Source: Glaciecola sp965660625 (GTDB taxonomy: Bacteria; Pseudomonadota; Gammaproteobacteria; Enterobacterales; Alteromonadaceae). From it: a stretch of 64,000 nucleotides of DNA. A program made the position numbers and the translations under genes. The DNA lies in NCBI GenBank assembly GCA_965660625.1, contig CBFIAR010000003.1, positions 62,001 to 126,000 of the forward strand, given 5' to 3'. Below, in pieces: positions 17,078-26,282 of this stretch (position 1 is the first letter of the stretch; every line of letters starts with the position of its first letter). A model generated the notes under the pieces. That model was not told where the DNA came from. It made no database searches and saw only the letters and a list, made by a program, of their open reading frames with translations.

Positions 17078-17827
17078 ATGAACCATCAATTCGAACAAGT
17101 CTTTGTGTGGAGTAAATATCTTAGACTCTTTCATTGGATTAACGTATCCGTCGTTATGTTACTTATCGTGCTCGGGCTAATTATTTTCAATGCGAGTACC
17201 TTAGGGATAAATACTGATGGTAAAATTTTACTGAAAACTATTCATGTCATTATAGGTTATGTATTTGCAGGTAATTTAATTATACGAATTGGAATGGGGT
17301 TCTTCGGCAAGGGTTACGAGCGTTGGCGCAAAACGTTACCCTTTGCCAAAGGTTTTACTGCAGAGCTAGCCGAGCTTAAACATCAACCTGAGAAAAAACA
17401 TAAAGGTCACAACCCATTGGGCAAGCTCATGGTAGGTGCATTACTACTTTCAATGTGTGTTCAAATGGTGAGCGGCTTAGTGATCGCCGGCACCGATATT
17501 TATTATCCACCTTTAGGGCAATACTTTGCTAAAAGTATTGCAGTTGACAGTAGTCAGCTTGAGATGATTAAACCGTACTCCAAGGAAAATGTGGATGAAC
17601 AAGCTTATCAAGCCATGCGCGAAGTCCGACAACCATTCATCACTGCCCATGTTTATACTTTTTATTTCTTATGCTTCTTGATCCCTCTCCATATCATCGG
17701 GGTCGTCGTAAGTGAGCGCAGAGAAAAAACGGCTTTAGTTTCTTCCATGATAACTGGTTATAAGTACCTACCTAAGGAAGAACGCGAAGATAAGTCAATT
17801 TCAAAAAACGAAAGCTCAACAATTTGA
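17078..17827 (+). CDS. Cytochrome b561-type membrane protein (cytochrome b/b6 domain)
   Basis: A 249-residue di-haem b-type membrane electron carrier of the prokaryotic b561 family (Ni,Fe-hydrogenase b-subunit-like). It opens VWSKYLRLFHWINVSVVMLLIVLG, with the first haem histidine. Further histidines lie in TIHVIIGYVFAGNLIIRIG near 65 and at TAHVYTFYFLCFLIPLHIIG near 190, with about four helices. It follows the decayed two-component system, which probably once regulated it. The partner cytochrome c or oxidoreductase is not seen, so its function may be compromised. Confidence 0.82.
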   Translation: MNHQFEQVFVWSKYLRLFHWINVSVVMLLIVLGLIIFNASTLGINTDGKILLKTIHVIIGYVFAGNLIIRIGMGFFGKGYERWRKTLPFAKGFTAELAELKHQPEKKHKGHNPLGKLMVGALLLSMCVQMVSGLVIAGTDIYYPPLGQYFAKSIAVDSSQLEMIKPYSKENVDEQAYQAMREVRQPFITAHVYTFYFLCFLIPLHIIGVVVSERREKTALVSSMITGYKYLPKEEREDKSISKNESSTI

Positions 17828-17887
17828 AGAAGCGAGCTAAGCCCTGTGGCTGAACTAGACAGCAGATTGTCGTTAGTCACCAAAAGG

Positions 17888-17919
17888 TTAGGCTTAGTCT
17901 ATTAAAAATACTAGCCTAA
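17888..17919. terminator. Hairpin overlapping the gloA stop codon
   Basis: TTAGGCTTAGT (17888-17898) pairs with ACTAGCCTAA (17910-17919) with one bulged T. It overlaps the gloA stop codon. It sits between convergent genes and could stop both. Confidence 0.5.
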
Positions 17920-18453
17920 TAAATTAAGCAGACGGGTTGGTGTGAAAATCTCAATCCAATAGCCGTCTGGGTCTTTTATAAACGCAATTCCTTTCATGCT
18001 GCCTTCGTTCGGTTTCTTCTTAAACTCGGCGCCTAACGATTCAAATCGCTCGCAGGCTGCATCAACATCAGGCACTGCAAACCCAATGTGACCGAAGCCT
18101 TTAGGTTCTTCGTTGCCACTGTGATAAGAGATACAGTCGTCGCCCTCATCGCCCCAATTGTGCGTTAGTTCTAGCATAGCTGGTCGACTGAAGGTTTGCA
18201 CAATGCGCTGATTACTATCGCTTGACCAATCATTGAGATGCTCTGGCGGAATCGATGCCAAGAAATATAGCGTGAACTTCATGTCATCAAAATCTAATCG
18301 TTTTACTAGCGTCATGCCCAATACTTCAGTATAGAATTTGAGTGTGCGCACAGGGTCTTTGATCCTAAGCATGGTTTGATTGAACACAAACTCATGGGTA
18401 GCAGGATCGTGATGTTCCATTAAGCCTTCGGCTTGATCAAAATGACGACTCAT
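17911..18453 (-). CDS. gloA: Lactoylglutathione lyase (glyoxalase I), long zinc type
   Basis: Converts the methylglyoxal-glutathione hemithioacetal to S-lactoylglutathione. At 180 residues it is the long form, like human and Pseudomonas GloA3, rather than the roughly 135-aa E. coli nickel form. The four metal ligands appear as Gln in FNQTMLRIKD near residue 26, Glu in MLELTHNWGDEG near 95, His in GFGHIGFAVPD near 122 and Glu in YWIEIFTP near 168. The long spacing suggests Zn rather than Ni activation (known for the class, inferred here). Confidence 0.93.
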   Translation of the reverse strand: MSRHFDQAEGLMEHHDPATHEFVFNQTMLRIKDPVRTLKFYTEVLGMTLVKRLDFDDMKFTLYFLASIPPEHLNDWSSDSNQRIVQTFSRPAMLELTHNWGDEGDDCISYHSGNEEPKGFGHIGFAVPDVDAACERFESLGAEFKKKPNEGSMKGIAFIKDPDGYWIEIFTPTRLLNLLG

Positions 18454-18500
18454 ATTGGTTTCCTTTTATTTATTGTCAGTTTACTTCAGTTCCACGATTT

Positions 18501-19139
18501 TTAGCTGTTTCTCTGCTCTTTTGTCTGCACTTTCAAGTAAGTTACACTTTCCACTAGTGTTTGAGAGCGTTCTATTGCGCCTAACATTAATTGAGAACCA
18601 AGGAGAGAAACAATGCAGTAGGCAACGAAATAATAAAACCCCATTCCAACATTCGACAGTGTTTGCGTACTGATTTCAAAGTCTAAGGACATTCCAAAAA
18701 AGGACAGTTGATTTTGCTGTGCGGTTTGTCCATGGTTAGTTGAAAGTACGGCAAGAAAAATAGCGACGACGAACACATCGGCCATTGACCATTTGCCGAT
18801 TATGGCGACAAACTTCGTTATTTTACGCTGAAATTCAATATTATTTGTAAAGTACGCAGCTATTATGATACTCGTTTTTGTTAGTGGAATAACGACAGAA
18901 AAGAAAAATATTAATACGGCGACAAATATCCTATCGTCATTTAATAACTCTTGAACTGTTCCCATTATGGAAAGTTCTTTAGCTACTAATTCAGAAGAGA
19001 TTGTGGGGCCTGCAAGATTAATCGCTAATTCCATGCTTAATGTAAACATAGGCGCTAAAATACCGGGTATGAACAGCCCAATTGCGATAACGCTCAGTAA
19101 GAATCCAATGTGTTTTTGAAACAATTTGCTTACCTTCAT
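18501..19139 (-). CDS. Paraquat-inducible protein A (PqiA) domain membrane protein
   Basis: A 212-residue integral membrane protein with about four helices and the PqiA signature KFVAIIGKWSMADVFVVAIFLA near 110. It corresponds to only one half of a full PqiA (about 400 aa, two such domains) and has no PqiB/MCE partner next to it. PqiA-type proteins belong to lipid-transport systems between the membranes; that role is inferred here. The ATG at 19139 has a weak upstream ribosome site. Confidence 0.72.
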   Translation of the reverse strand: MKVSKLFQKHIGFLLSVIAIGLFIPGILAPMFTLSMELAINLAGPTISSELVAKELSIMGTVQELLNDDRIFVAVLIFFFSVVIPLTKTSIIIAAYFTNNIEFQRKITKFVAIIGKWSMADVFVVAIFLAVLSTNHGQTAQQNQLSFFGMSLDFEISTQTLSNVGMGFYYFVAYCIVSLLGSQLMLGAIERSQTLVESVTYLKVQTKEQRNS

Positions 19140-19458
19140 TTTAAGTTAGTTTAAAGTGGCAGCGACTCGACGATAACGGGTTAAAAAACGAGTCACCTTT
19201 GTAGTTATTTTAAGATTGTGCCATGGAGAGTCTGTTTTGTAATCAGCGTTACTCCTTTAGACCTAGAAAATTTGTATATTTGGTTTTTATTTTGCACTTT
19301 TGCGATTTAAATGCGTTTTATATTCGTTTTTTTAAGGTTTGTGAGTCTTATCTTTGATAGTTTTTCTTTTCAGCACCCAAATCAGTGGTTAATATCATTC
19401 AGTATTCAAGTGACGTTATTTATCATTAGGTCAACCGGCTACCTAAATAGAGATACAA
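19140..19458. other. Intergenic region between divergent genes
   Basis: A 319-bp AT-rich divergent spacer holding the promoters of the PqiA-domain and TraB-family genes. A small inverted repeat, TTAGGT (19426-19431) with ACCTAA (19441-19446), lies just before the TraB start. A second, GACTCG (19164-19169) with CGAGTC (19089+100 to 19194), lies near the PqiA side. No ORF or RNA gene is evident. Confidence 0.4.
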
Positions 19459-20322
19459 ATGACAATAGTTAAAAAAATAGCGATAGCAGCGCTTTTAACA
19501 GCATCAGTTTCAGCCCAAGCAGCTTCAGTATGGAAAGTCACAAACGGCGCGAATACAGTGTATTTTGGCGGCACGGTGCACATATTAAAAGCCGATAATT
19601 TTCCTTTGCCTGTTGAATACGATAAAGCCTATGCAGCCTCTGATAAACTCGTTTTTGAGACTGACATTGACGGTATGCAAACTCCCGCATTTCAACAAAA
19701 AATGATGTCAAAAGTAGTTTTGACGGACGGAACTACGTTGCAAACTCGCTTAAATGAAGACACATACGCAGCATTAAAAACCTATTTAGATGAGAAAGGG
19801 ATGCCTATTGTTAACTTCAATTCACTTACGCCCTCAATGGTAGCTTTGACGATTACTATGCATGAGTATCAGGCCAACGGGTTCGACCAGGATGGTGTGG
19901 ATCAAACGTTTTCGACTAAGGCAAAAGCAGATGCAAAACCGGTTGAATGGTTTGAGTCCATGGATGAACAACTGGCGTTTATCGCAGATCTAGGCGGCGA
20001 TGATGACAATGCAATCATCAATTATACATTAGATGAACTAAAAAACTTGCCGTCATTAATTGACGACATGTTGGTAAGCTGGAAAGAGGGTGATCTGCAC
20101 AAGCTCAACAAAACAATTGTTGAGGAAATGGCAACATCTTCTCCGCAAATGTATGAGAATTTAATTGTAAAGCGAAACAATAACTGGATGCCTAAGATCA
20201 TCGAGATGCTAAGTGACAAGCGGACTGAGTTCGTGTTGGTCGGCGCTGCACATTTGGCGGGTAAAGACAGTGTGTTGGCTAAATTAGAAGCCAAAGGGTA
20301 TAAGATTGAAAAAGTAAAATAG
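19459..20322 (+). CDS. TraB/GumN family protein
   Basis: A 287-residue exported protein with a clear signal peptide (MTIVKKIAIAALLTASVSAQA|ASVWKV). The TraB/GumN (COG3735) motifs are seen: YFGGTVHIL (GTxH) near residue 35 and the C-terminal LVGAAHLAGKDSVLAKLEAKG near 262, with the conserved GAAH histidine. A metallohydrolase-like function has been proposed for the family; the physiological substrate here is unknown. Monocistronic. Confidence 0.8.
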   Translation: MTIVKKIAIAALLTASVSAQAASVWKVTNGANTVYFGGTVHILKADNFPLPVEYDKAYAASDKLVFETDIDGMQTPAFQQKMMSKVVLTDGTTLQTRLNEDTYAALKTYLDEKGMPIVNFNSLTPSMVALTITMHEYQANGFDQDGVDQTFSTKAKADAKPVEWFESMDEQLAFIADLGGDDDNAIINYTLDELKNLPSLIDDMLVSWKEGDLHKLNKTIVEEMATSSPQMYENLIVKRNNNWMPKIIEMLSDKRTEFVLVGAAHLAGKDSVLAKLEAKGYKIEKVK

Positions 20323-20347
20323 ACCGCTAATTGACTGTGATATTCAA

Positions 20348-20380
20348 GCCAAACACCGCTTTTTAATTGCGGTGTTTGGC
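20348..20380 (+). terminator. Strong hairpin after the TraB-family gene
   Basis: A perfect 12-bp stem, GCCAAACACCGC (20348-20359) with GCGGTGTTTGGC (20369-20380), and a 9-nt loop. It sits 26 nt past the stop. No T-run follows, so it is either a terminator of reduced efficiency or an mRNA end stabiliser. Confidence 0.6.
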
Positions 20381-20497
20381 ATTCTGCTGTACCCTCTGCG
20401 CCCTTAGTATCGGTTAGCCATATGCAAAGATTATATCGCTAGTTGATCCCTACTTAACAGCTTGTTAAGTCCTATCAGTTTTCAAACGAGTAAAAGC

Positions 20498-21757
20498 ATG
20501 TCATTTAAATCCTTAGGATTATCCCCTCTTGTCCTTCAAGCCATAGAAGAAAAAGGCTATAAACAACCCTCACCAATTCAGGAACAAGGGATCCCGGTTG
20601 TATTGGAAGGCAAGGACATCATGGCCGCTGCGCAAACGGGTACGGGTAAAACGGCGGCGTTTACACTACCAATACTCTCTATGTTTGAGAATGCTAAGCC
20701 TGCTTCGGCGAATAATGTTAAGGCACTTATTTTAACGCCAACAAGAGAGTTGGCTGCTCAGATTGATGAAAATATTCGCTACTATGGCAAACATTTAAAT
20801 CTGAAGACGCAAGTTGTGTTTGGTGGCGTGGGAATTAACCCTCAAATGATCAAACTTCGCAGAGGTGCTGATATTTTAGTTGCAACGCCAGGGCGCCTAA
20901 TGGACTTGTATCAACAAAAAGCAGTGAAGTTTTCTGAACTTGAAATATTAGTGCTTGATGAAGCCGACCGTATGTTAGATATGGGTTTTATCCATGATAT
21001 TAAAAAAATCATGGCCTTACTTCCTAAGAAAAGACAAAACCTACTGTTCTCTGCTACGTTTTCTGACGATATTCGCAAGTTAGCGAAAACCATCGTAAAT
21101 AGTCCTGTAGAAATTTCGGTTAATCCAAAGAACAGCACGGCAAAGGCGGTTGAACAGGTGATTATTCCTGTTGATAAAACCAGTAAAAACCAATTGCTGA
21201 GCTATTTAATTAAAGAAAATAACTGGCATCAAGTATTGGTTTTTTGCAGAACCAAACATGGCGCAGACAGGCTAGCTAAATTTTTGATCAAACAAAATAT
21301 CACGGCCTCTGCAATTCACGGTAACAAGAGCCAAGGTGCCAGAACTAGAGCCTTAGCCGATTTTAAAAGCGGCGGCGTTCAGGTGTTAGCGGCAACAGAT
21401 ATTGCTGCTAGAGGTATCGACATTAATGAACTTCCACAAATCGTAAACTTCGATTTGCCTAATATTGCCGAAGATTATGTGCATAGAATTGGTCGCACAG
21501 GAAGAGCAGGTGCGGCTGGACACGCATATAGTTTTGCCACAATTGAAGACAAGAAAAACATCAGCGAAATACAAAGCTTGATAGGCGAAGTGATAGCGAC
21601 TGAAATCATTAAAGGTTTCGAGCCAAGCGAAAAGTTAGCGCCGGTGGAACTGAAAGCACAAAAACCGAAGCGTCCTAAAAAGCCTAGAAACCCAAATGCA
21701 GCAAATGGCAATCGTGAAAGTCGTGGAGATAAACCGAAACAACCTAGAAGAAAGTAG
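20498..21757 (+). CDS. DEAD-box RNA helicase, RhlE-like
   Basis: An ATP-dependent RNA unwinding enzyme for ribosome or mRNA remodelling. The 419 residues from the ATG at 20498 start MSFKSLGLSPLVLQAI, the usual RhlE beginning. A TTG 12 codons upstream is unlikely. Motifs in order: Q-motif QEQGIPVVLEGKD, I AAAQTGTGKTAAF, Ia PTRELAAQ, II VLDEADRMLDMGF, III LFSATFSD, IV VLVFCRTKHGADRL, V ATDIAARGIDI, VI HRIGRTGRAG. A short basic tail rich in KRP and R follows. RhlE fits best; SrmB and RhlB are less likely given the tail. Confidence 0.9.
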   Translation: MSFKSLGLSPLVLQAIEEKGYKQPSPIQEQGIPVVLEGKDIMAAAQTGTGKTAAFTLPILSMFENAKPASANNVKALILTPTRELAAQIDENIRYYGKHLNLKTQVVFGGVGINPQMIKLRRGADILVATPGRLMDLYQQKAVKFSELEILVLDEADRMLDMGFIHDIKKIMALLPKKRQNLLFSATFSDDIRKLAKTIVNSPVEISVNPKNSTAKAVEQVIIPVDKTSKNQLLSYLIKENNWHQVLVFCRTKHGADRLAKFLIKQNITASAIHGNKSQGARTRALADFKSGGVQVLAATDIAARGIDINELPQIVNFDLPNIAEDYVHRIGRTGRAGAAGHAYSFATIEDKKNISEIQSLIGEVIATEIIKGFEPSEKLAPVELKAQKPKRPKKPRNPNAANGNRESRGDKPKQPRRK

Positions 21758-21988
21758 TGCACTAGTTAATCGTATTCTATTATTAGCGTACGAATCCTAC
21801 TTATCCTTTGTATGGGGCGTGAATAACGCCCATGCTGCTCATAATCATTGAGCACTATCAAACCTGAAAGGCTTTGAGTTTTATTGGTTTCCTTACGCCT
21901 GTCCGTTGTTCATAAATATCAATGATGCTTGTATATAATCCACTTACCCGCTAATTTACTGCTATTACCATTTTCATTGGCAACGTAC

Positions 21989-24145
21989 ATGACCTCAGGT
22001 TCGGCATCAACAGAACAAAAACATTATTCTACGTGCACTTTATGCGAGGCGATGTGCGGTATAGAAGTCACTACCGACAAACGTGAAATATTATCGATTG
22101 TAGGTGATAAAAAGAATCCATTTAGTGAAGGTCATGTTTGTCCTAAAGCCATGGCGCTGAAAGACCTTTACGAAGACCCTGACCGAATCAAAATGCCACT
22201 GGAGAGAACTGCGGAAGGCTGGCAAGAAATTCCTTGGGGACAGGCATTAGATAAAGTGGCAAATGCTTTATTTGAAATCCAGCAGCAGCATGGGACTGAA
22301 TCAGTGGCGACCTACTTGGGTAATCCCAATGCGCATAACATGGGTTCTATATTATTTGGTCCTTATTTTTATCGCGCATTGCGGTCACACAATCGTTATT
22401 CCGCAACCTCTGTTGATCAGCTCCCTCATCATATTGTGAGTCGACAGCTGTTTGGTCACCAATCACAAATACCGATTCCAGATATCGATCATACCCAGTA
22501 CTTTATGATCATCGGTGGCAACCCCTTAGCGTCGAATGGCAGTATCATGACAGTGCCGCATATAAAGCGTCGATTAAAAGCGATTCAAAGTAGACACGGT
22601 AAAGTGGTCGTTATTGATCCTAAAAAATCTGAGACAGCTGATATCAGCAATGAACACTACTTTATTAAGCCAGGCACTGATGCGCTGTTGTTACTTGCGA
22701 TGATTAATACCTTGTTTGCTGCTGATAAAGTGAAACCAGACAGACTACTCGAATTTGCTCCCCATTTACTCGATATTGAAGCTTACGCGGCACCTTATAC
22801 GGCGCAGAAAGTAGCAAGTAAAATAGGCATGACTCGCGCACAAATTGAACAATTAGTGAGTGACTTTTGCGCCGCAGAATCGGCAGTTTGTTATGGCCGA
22901 ATGGGTGCCAGTGTGCAGGCGTTCGGCACATTAACACAATACTTAATCATGTTATTCAATATGCTAACCGGTAATTTAGACAAACGTGGTGGCATGATGT
23001 TTACGCAACCCGCTGCTGATTTTTTGCCTCATTCTGGCCGCGGCTCTATCGGCAACTTCCATACTCGGGTACGCAAGCTTCCAGCTTTTGGGGGCGAGTT
23101 TCCGGTTTCTGCCTTAGCGGAGGAAATGACAACACCCGGCGAAGACCAAATAAAAGCAATGGTAATTGGTGCAGGGAATCCTGTGTTAACTACGCCAAAT
23201 GGCCAGCAGCTTGATGCTGCATTTGAAAAGTTAGATTTTGTGGTGGCAATCGACTTCTTCATGACAGAAACGGCAAGGCACGCAAATATCATTTTACCGC
23301 CAGTAACGGCCTTAGAACGTGATCACTATGATATTGTTTTTCATAATTTCGCTGTACGTAACAGCACCAAATATTCGCCTGCAATATTCCCACCTGAAGC
23401 AAACAGCAAAACTGATTGGCAAATATATTTAGGCCTAGCGGAACGGCTCGATAAGTTAAATGGTTTACCCACAGATAAATACTCGCTGCTTTGGAACAAG
23501 ACGCCGACGGGGGTGATTGATGACATGCTGCAAACAGGACGTTATAAGCATGCAGGTAAACCTATTAGCATAGACACGTTATTGAATTTGCCACATGGTA
23601 TCGACTTGGGGCCTCTGCAACCGGATCTACCGGACGCCATATTCCATAACAATAAAAAAATTGACATGAGCTTCGATTATTTCATGCCAGATTTAAAACG
23701 CTTAGATAAGCACTTTTTTGAAAACCAAATGCCGAATGACGATAGTTTACAGCTTATTGGTCGTCGCCATTTGAAAACCAATAACTCTTGGCTTCACAAT
23801 AGTCAGCGCATGGTGAAAGGGACAAATAATGGTTTGTCTCGCTGCACAGCGCAACTTCATCCTGATGATGCTGCAAAATGGGCAATTGAAGACAAGCAAA
23901 TGATTAACGTTAAATCGCGGGTGGGTGAAATAAGTTTGCCGGCTGAAATTACCGATAAAATTATGCCAGGTGTTATTTCTATCCCGCATGGGTGGGGTCA
24001 TAACAAGAAAGGCATGCGTTGGAAGGTTGCGCAGCAGCATGCAGGCGTGAGTGTGAACGATTTAACCGACGAAATGGTGGTCGATGAATTATCCGGTAAT
24101 GCCGTGCTTAATGGAGTTCCAGTGTGGATAGAAGTGAGCGCTTAA
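21989..24145 (+). CDS. Molybdopterin-dependent oxidoreductase (orphan)
   Basis: A 718-residue (from the ATG at 21989) DMSO-reductase superfamily enzyme. The N-terminal [4Fe-4S] motif CTLCEAMCGIEV (C-x2-C-x3-C) has its last Cys in HVCPKAMALKDLYEDPDR near residue 50. The Mo-cofactor domains and a C-terminal dinucleotide-binding domain (SRCTAQLHPDDAAKWAI, then VISIPHGWGHN) follow. At the position where formate dehydrogenases carry Cys or Sec the sequence reads YSATSVDQLPHH, with neither. No signal peptide is present from this start, and there are no electron-transfer subunits or maturation genes nearby. An upstream TTG would add 20 hydrophobic residues. Substrate unknown. Confidence 0.8.
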   Translation: MTSGSASTEQKHYSTCTLCEAMCGIEVTTDKREILSIVGDKKNPFSEGHVCPKAMALKDLYEDPDRIKMPLERTAEGWQEIPWGQALDKVANALFEIQQQHGTESVATYLGNPNAHNMGSILFGPYFYRALRSHNRYSATSVDQLPHHIVSRQLFGHQSQIPIPDIDHTQYFMIIGGNPLASNGSIMTVPHIKRRLKAIQSRHGKVVVIDPKKSETADISNEHYFIKPGTDALLLLAMINTLFAADKVKPDRLLEFAPHLLDIEAYAAPYTAQKVASKIGMTRAQIEQLVSDFCAAESAVCYGRMGASVQAFGTLTQYLIMLFNMLTGNLDKRGGMMFTQPAADFLPHSGRGSIGNFHTRVRKLPAFGGEFPVSALAEEMTTPGEDQIKAMVIGAGNPVLTTPNGQQLDAAFEKLDFVVAIDFFMTETARHANIILPPVTALERDHYDIVFHNFAVRNSTKYSPAIFPPEANSKTDWQIYLGLAERLDKLNGLPTDKYSLLWNKTPTGVIDDMLQTGRYKHAGKPISIDTLLNLPHGIDLGPLQPDLPDAIFHNNKKIDMSFDYFMPDLKRLDKHFFENQMPNDDSLQLIGRRHLKTNNSWLHNSQRMVKGTNNGLSRCTAQLHPDDAAKWAIEDKQMINVKSRVGEISLPAEITDKIMPGVISIPHGWGHNKKGMRWKVAQQHAGVSVNDLTDEMVVDELSGNAVLNGVPVWIEVSA

Positions 24146-24229
24146 ACTGCTGAACGGCGAGAGCTTCAGAACGTGAAGGTCTGAAACTCAGTCTGCTCAC
24201 ATTTCAGTATAAATAATAAAGCGCGTCTA

Positions 24230-25936
24230 TTATTCGCTTTCGAACACAATTGATTTGCCGCGGCCACGTGTTTCTGAGGCTGCCTCAATTTTTCCGTGAG
24301 TATTCATAATAATATGCATATCGCCAAATTGACTCTCAACCATGCTGTAGCCCATTTCTTCGAGTTCGGTAAGTACCTTTTTATCAAGACCCGTGTGATA
24401 CCGGATTTGGTTTTTAGGTAATAACTGGTGATGAAAACGTGGCTGATCAACAACATCTTGTGCGCTCATGTTAAATTCCAATGCATTTAATATAGATAAA
24501 TACACTGAGCTGATGATAGTAGTGCCGCCCGGTGAACCTGTTACTAATACCACTTTGTTATCTTTGAGCACTATACTTGGTGTCATGGATGATAGCATTC
24601 GCTTTTGCGCTTGGATCTCATTAGCTTGACCTCCGACAGCACCAAAAACATTCGCGACGCCGGGCTTTGCGCTAAAATCATCCATTTCGTCATTTAACAG
24701 GAATCCCGCACCTTCCACAACAACACTACTGCCGAACCCCAAGTTAATTGTTGTTGTGTTAGATACCGCGTTACCCCATTTATCCATAATTGAAAAATGC
24801 GTGGTTTGCTCACTTTCTTTCAATCCTGGCTTAATGCTTTCAGTTACCGATATGCTGTCGCGCAAAACGCCTTTGCTGCGCATCGCAATATAGTCATCGG
24901 TAATTAAGCTATCTATTGGCACAGTGACAAAGTCAGGGTCGCCCATGTATTCTGCTCTATCAGCAAATACGCGTTTGCCAATTTCTGCTAATAAATGTAC
25001 ATAGGGGACTGAGTTGTGTGATAGCTTCGGCTGATCTTGGGTCAATACGTCATACATTTTTAACCACTGTAATATTGCGACACCGCCAGAGCTAGGGGGA
25101 GGAGAGGTCAGCAATTCATAATCACGCCATTGGGTTTTGATGGCTTGTCTGCTTTTGGCTTGATATGAAAGTAAGTCTTCCTCTGCAATTAATCCTTGTT
25201 TTTTACGCATAAAATCGCTGATTATTTTAGCTGTTTCACCCTGATAAAAACCGGCGCGCCCTTGATCTCTGATGCGCATTAGCGATTGCGCTAATTCTGG
25301 CTGCTTAAATATTTCATTGGCTTTAGCTGAGGCAAAGTAATCTTTAAAATTGACATTAAAGCCGTCGTTGTCTAACTCTATGATATGTTTCGCGATGGAG
25401 GTCGCCAAATTAGGATGAACGATAAAACCTTGTTCCGCCAGTATCACTGAGGGTTGCACCAGCTCTTTCCAAGGTAAAGTGCCATATTTTTCGTGCGCCA
25501 ACCACATCCCTGCAACGGTGCCGGGAACACCAGATGACAATACACCGATAACAGATTTGTGCGGGATGACATAGCCTTGCTCATCTAAATACATGTCTTT
25601 GTGCGCTGATAGAGGTGCTTGCTCTCGGTAATCAATAAAGTCGGCCTTATCGTCTTTATAAACGAGCATAAAACCGCCTCCGCCGATATTTCCTGCTTCA
25701 GGTAATGTCACCGCCAACACAAATTGTGCTGCAATTGCGGCATCGACAGCATTACCGCCTTTTTCCAATACTGCTTTCGCAACGTCGGCGCTATAACTGT
25801 CTGGCATCGCAACAGCCGCTTTTGTGGGTATAGAACTAACTGCGAGGGATTTTTGCTGGCTGCAGGCAAGTGCGAAATAACACAACACAGCCAAAATAAA
25901 AAGGCGAGTTGAAGACTGGCGATTAATTGAAGACAA
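24230..25936 (-). CDS. ggt: Gamma-glutamyltranspeptidase, possibly lipid-anchored
   Basis: Hydrolyses or transfers the gamma-glutamyl group of glutathione in the periplasm. The 568-aa proenzyme should self-cleave before the nucleophile Thr in TTHFSIMDKWGNAVSNT near residue 375. Other motifs: AVDAAIAAQFVLAVTLPEAGNIGGGGFMLVY split over residues 62-93, and the oxyanion/substrate loop LNDEMDDFSAKPG near 420, then SMTPSIVLKD and GSPGGTTIISSV. The N-terminus (LFILAVLCYFALAC|SQQ) ends in a lipobox-like FALAC, so it may be a lipoprotein rather than freely soluble. Confidence 0.92.
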   Translation of the reverse strand: MSSINRQSSTRLFILAVLCYFALACSQQKSLAVSSIPTKAAVAMPDSYSADVAKAVLEKGGNAVDAAIAAQFVLAVTLPEAGNIGGGGFMLVYKDDKADFIDYREQAPLSAHKDMYLDEQGYVIPHKSVIGVLSSGVPGTVAGMWLAHEKYGTLPWKELVQPSVILAEQGFIVHPNLATSIAKHIIELDNDGFNVNFKDYFASAKANEIFKQPELAQSLMRIRDQGRAGFYQGETAKIISDFMRKKQGLIAEEDLLSYQAKSRQAIKTQWRDYELLTSPPPSSGGVAILQWLKMYDVLTQDQPKLSHNSVPYVHLLAEIGKRVFADRAEYMGDPDFVTVPIDSLITDDYIAMRSKGVLRDSISVTESIKPGLKESEQTTHFSIMDKWGNAVSNTTTINLGFGSSVVVEGAGFLLNDEMDDFSAKPGVANVFGAVGGQANEIQAQKRMLSSMTPSIVLKDNKVVLVTGSPGGTTIISSVYLSILNALEFNMSAQDVVDQPRFHHQLLPKNQIRYHTGLDKKVLTELEEMGYSMVESQFGDMHIIMNTHGKIEAASETRGRGKSIVFESE

Positions 25937-26282
25937 AAGGACTTCTCCTTAGTTGGCGTAATAGCGTTGTTACCGTATCAGGCACATTAGAATTCAGGTT
26001 AATGAGAGGGTAACTCTGAATGACGTAAACATCAAAGTATTATCACGACTGCGAGCGGCAATTAAATGCTCGCTATATAATTTTTATGGACCCTGAGCAT
26101 GCTAACTTATGTTCTATTAACGCTAATGTTTTGTATATTCCGCCTATCGCTGAGATCACGCGTGTGAAATTTAACATCAAGATACGGTTGATTCTATTCG
26201 GAAGAAATATAAGCAGCTTGAGATTGCTCAGTTTGTCTTAGGGGCGTAAACTTAGGTTTCAATCACAATTAGTGGTAGCGTT
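25937..26282. other. Intergenic region between divergent ggt and the YgjP-like gene
   Basis: A 346-bp spacer holding divergent promoters. The only structure seen is GCGAGC (26051-26056) with GCTCGC (26068-26073) followed by TATATAATTTTT, a terminator-like hairpin with no obvious gene feeding it. No credible ORF. Confidence 0.35.
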
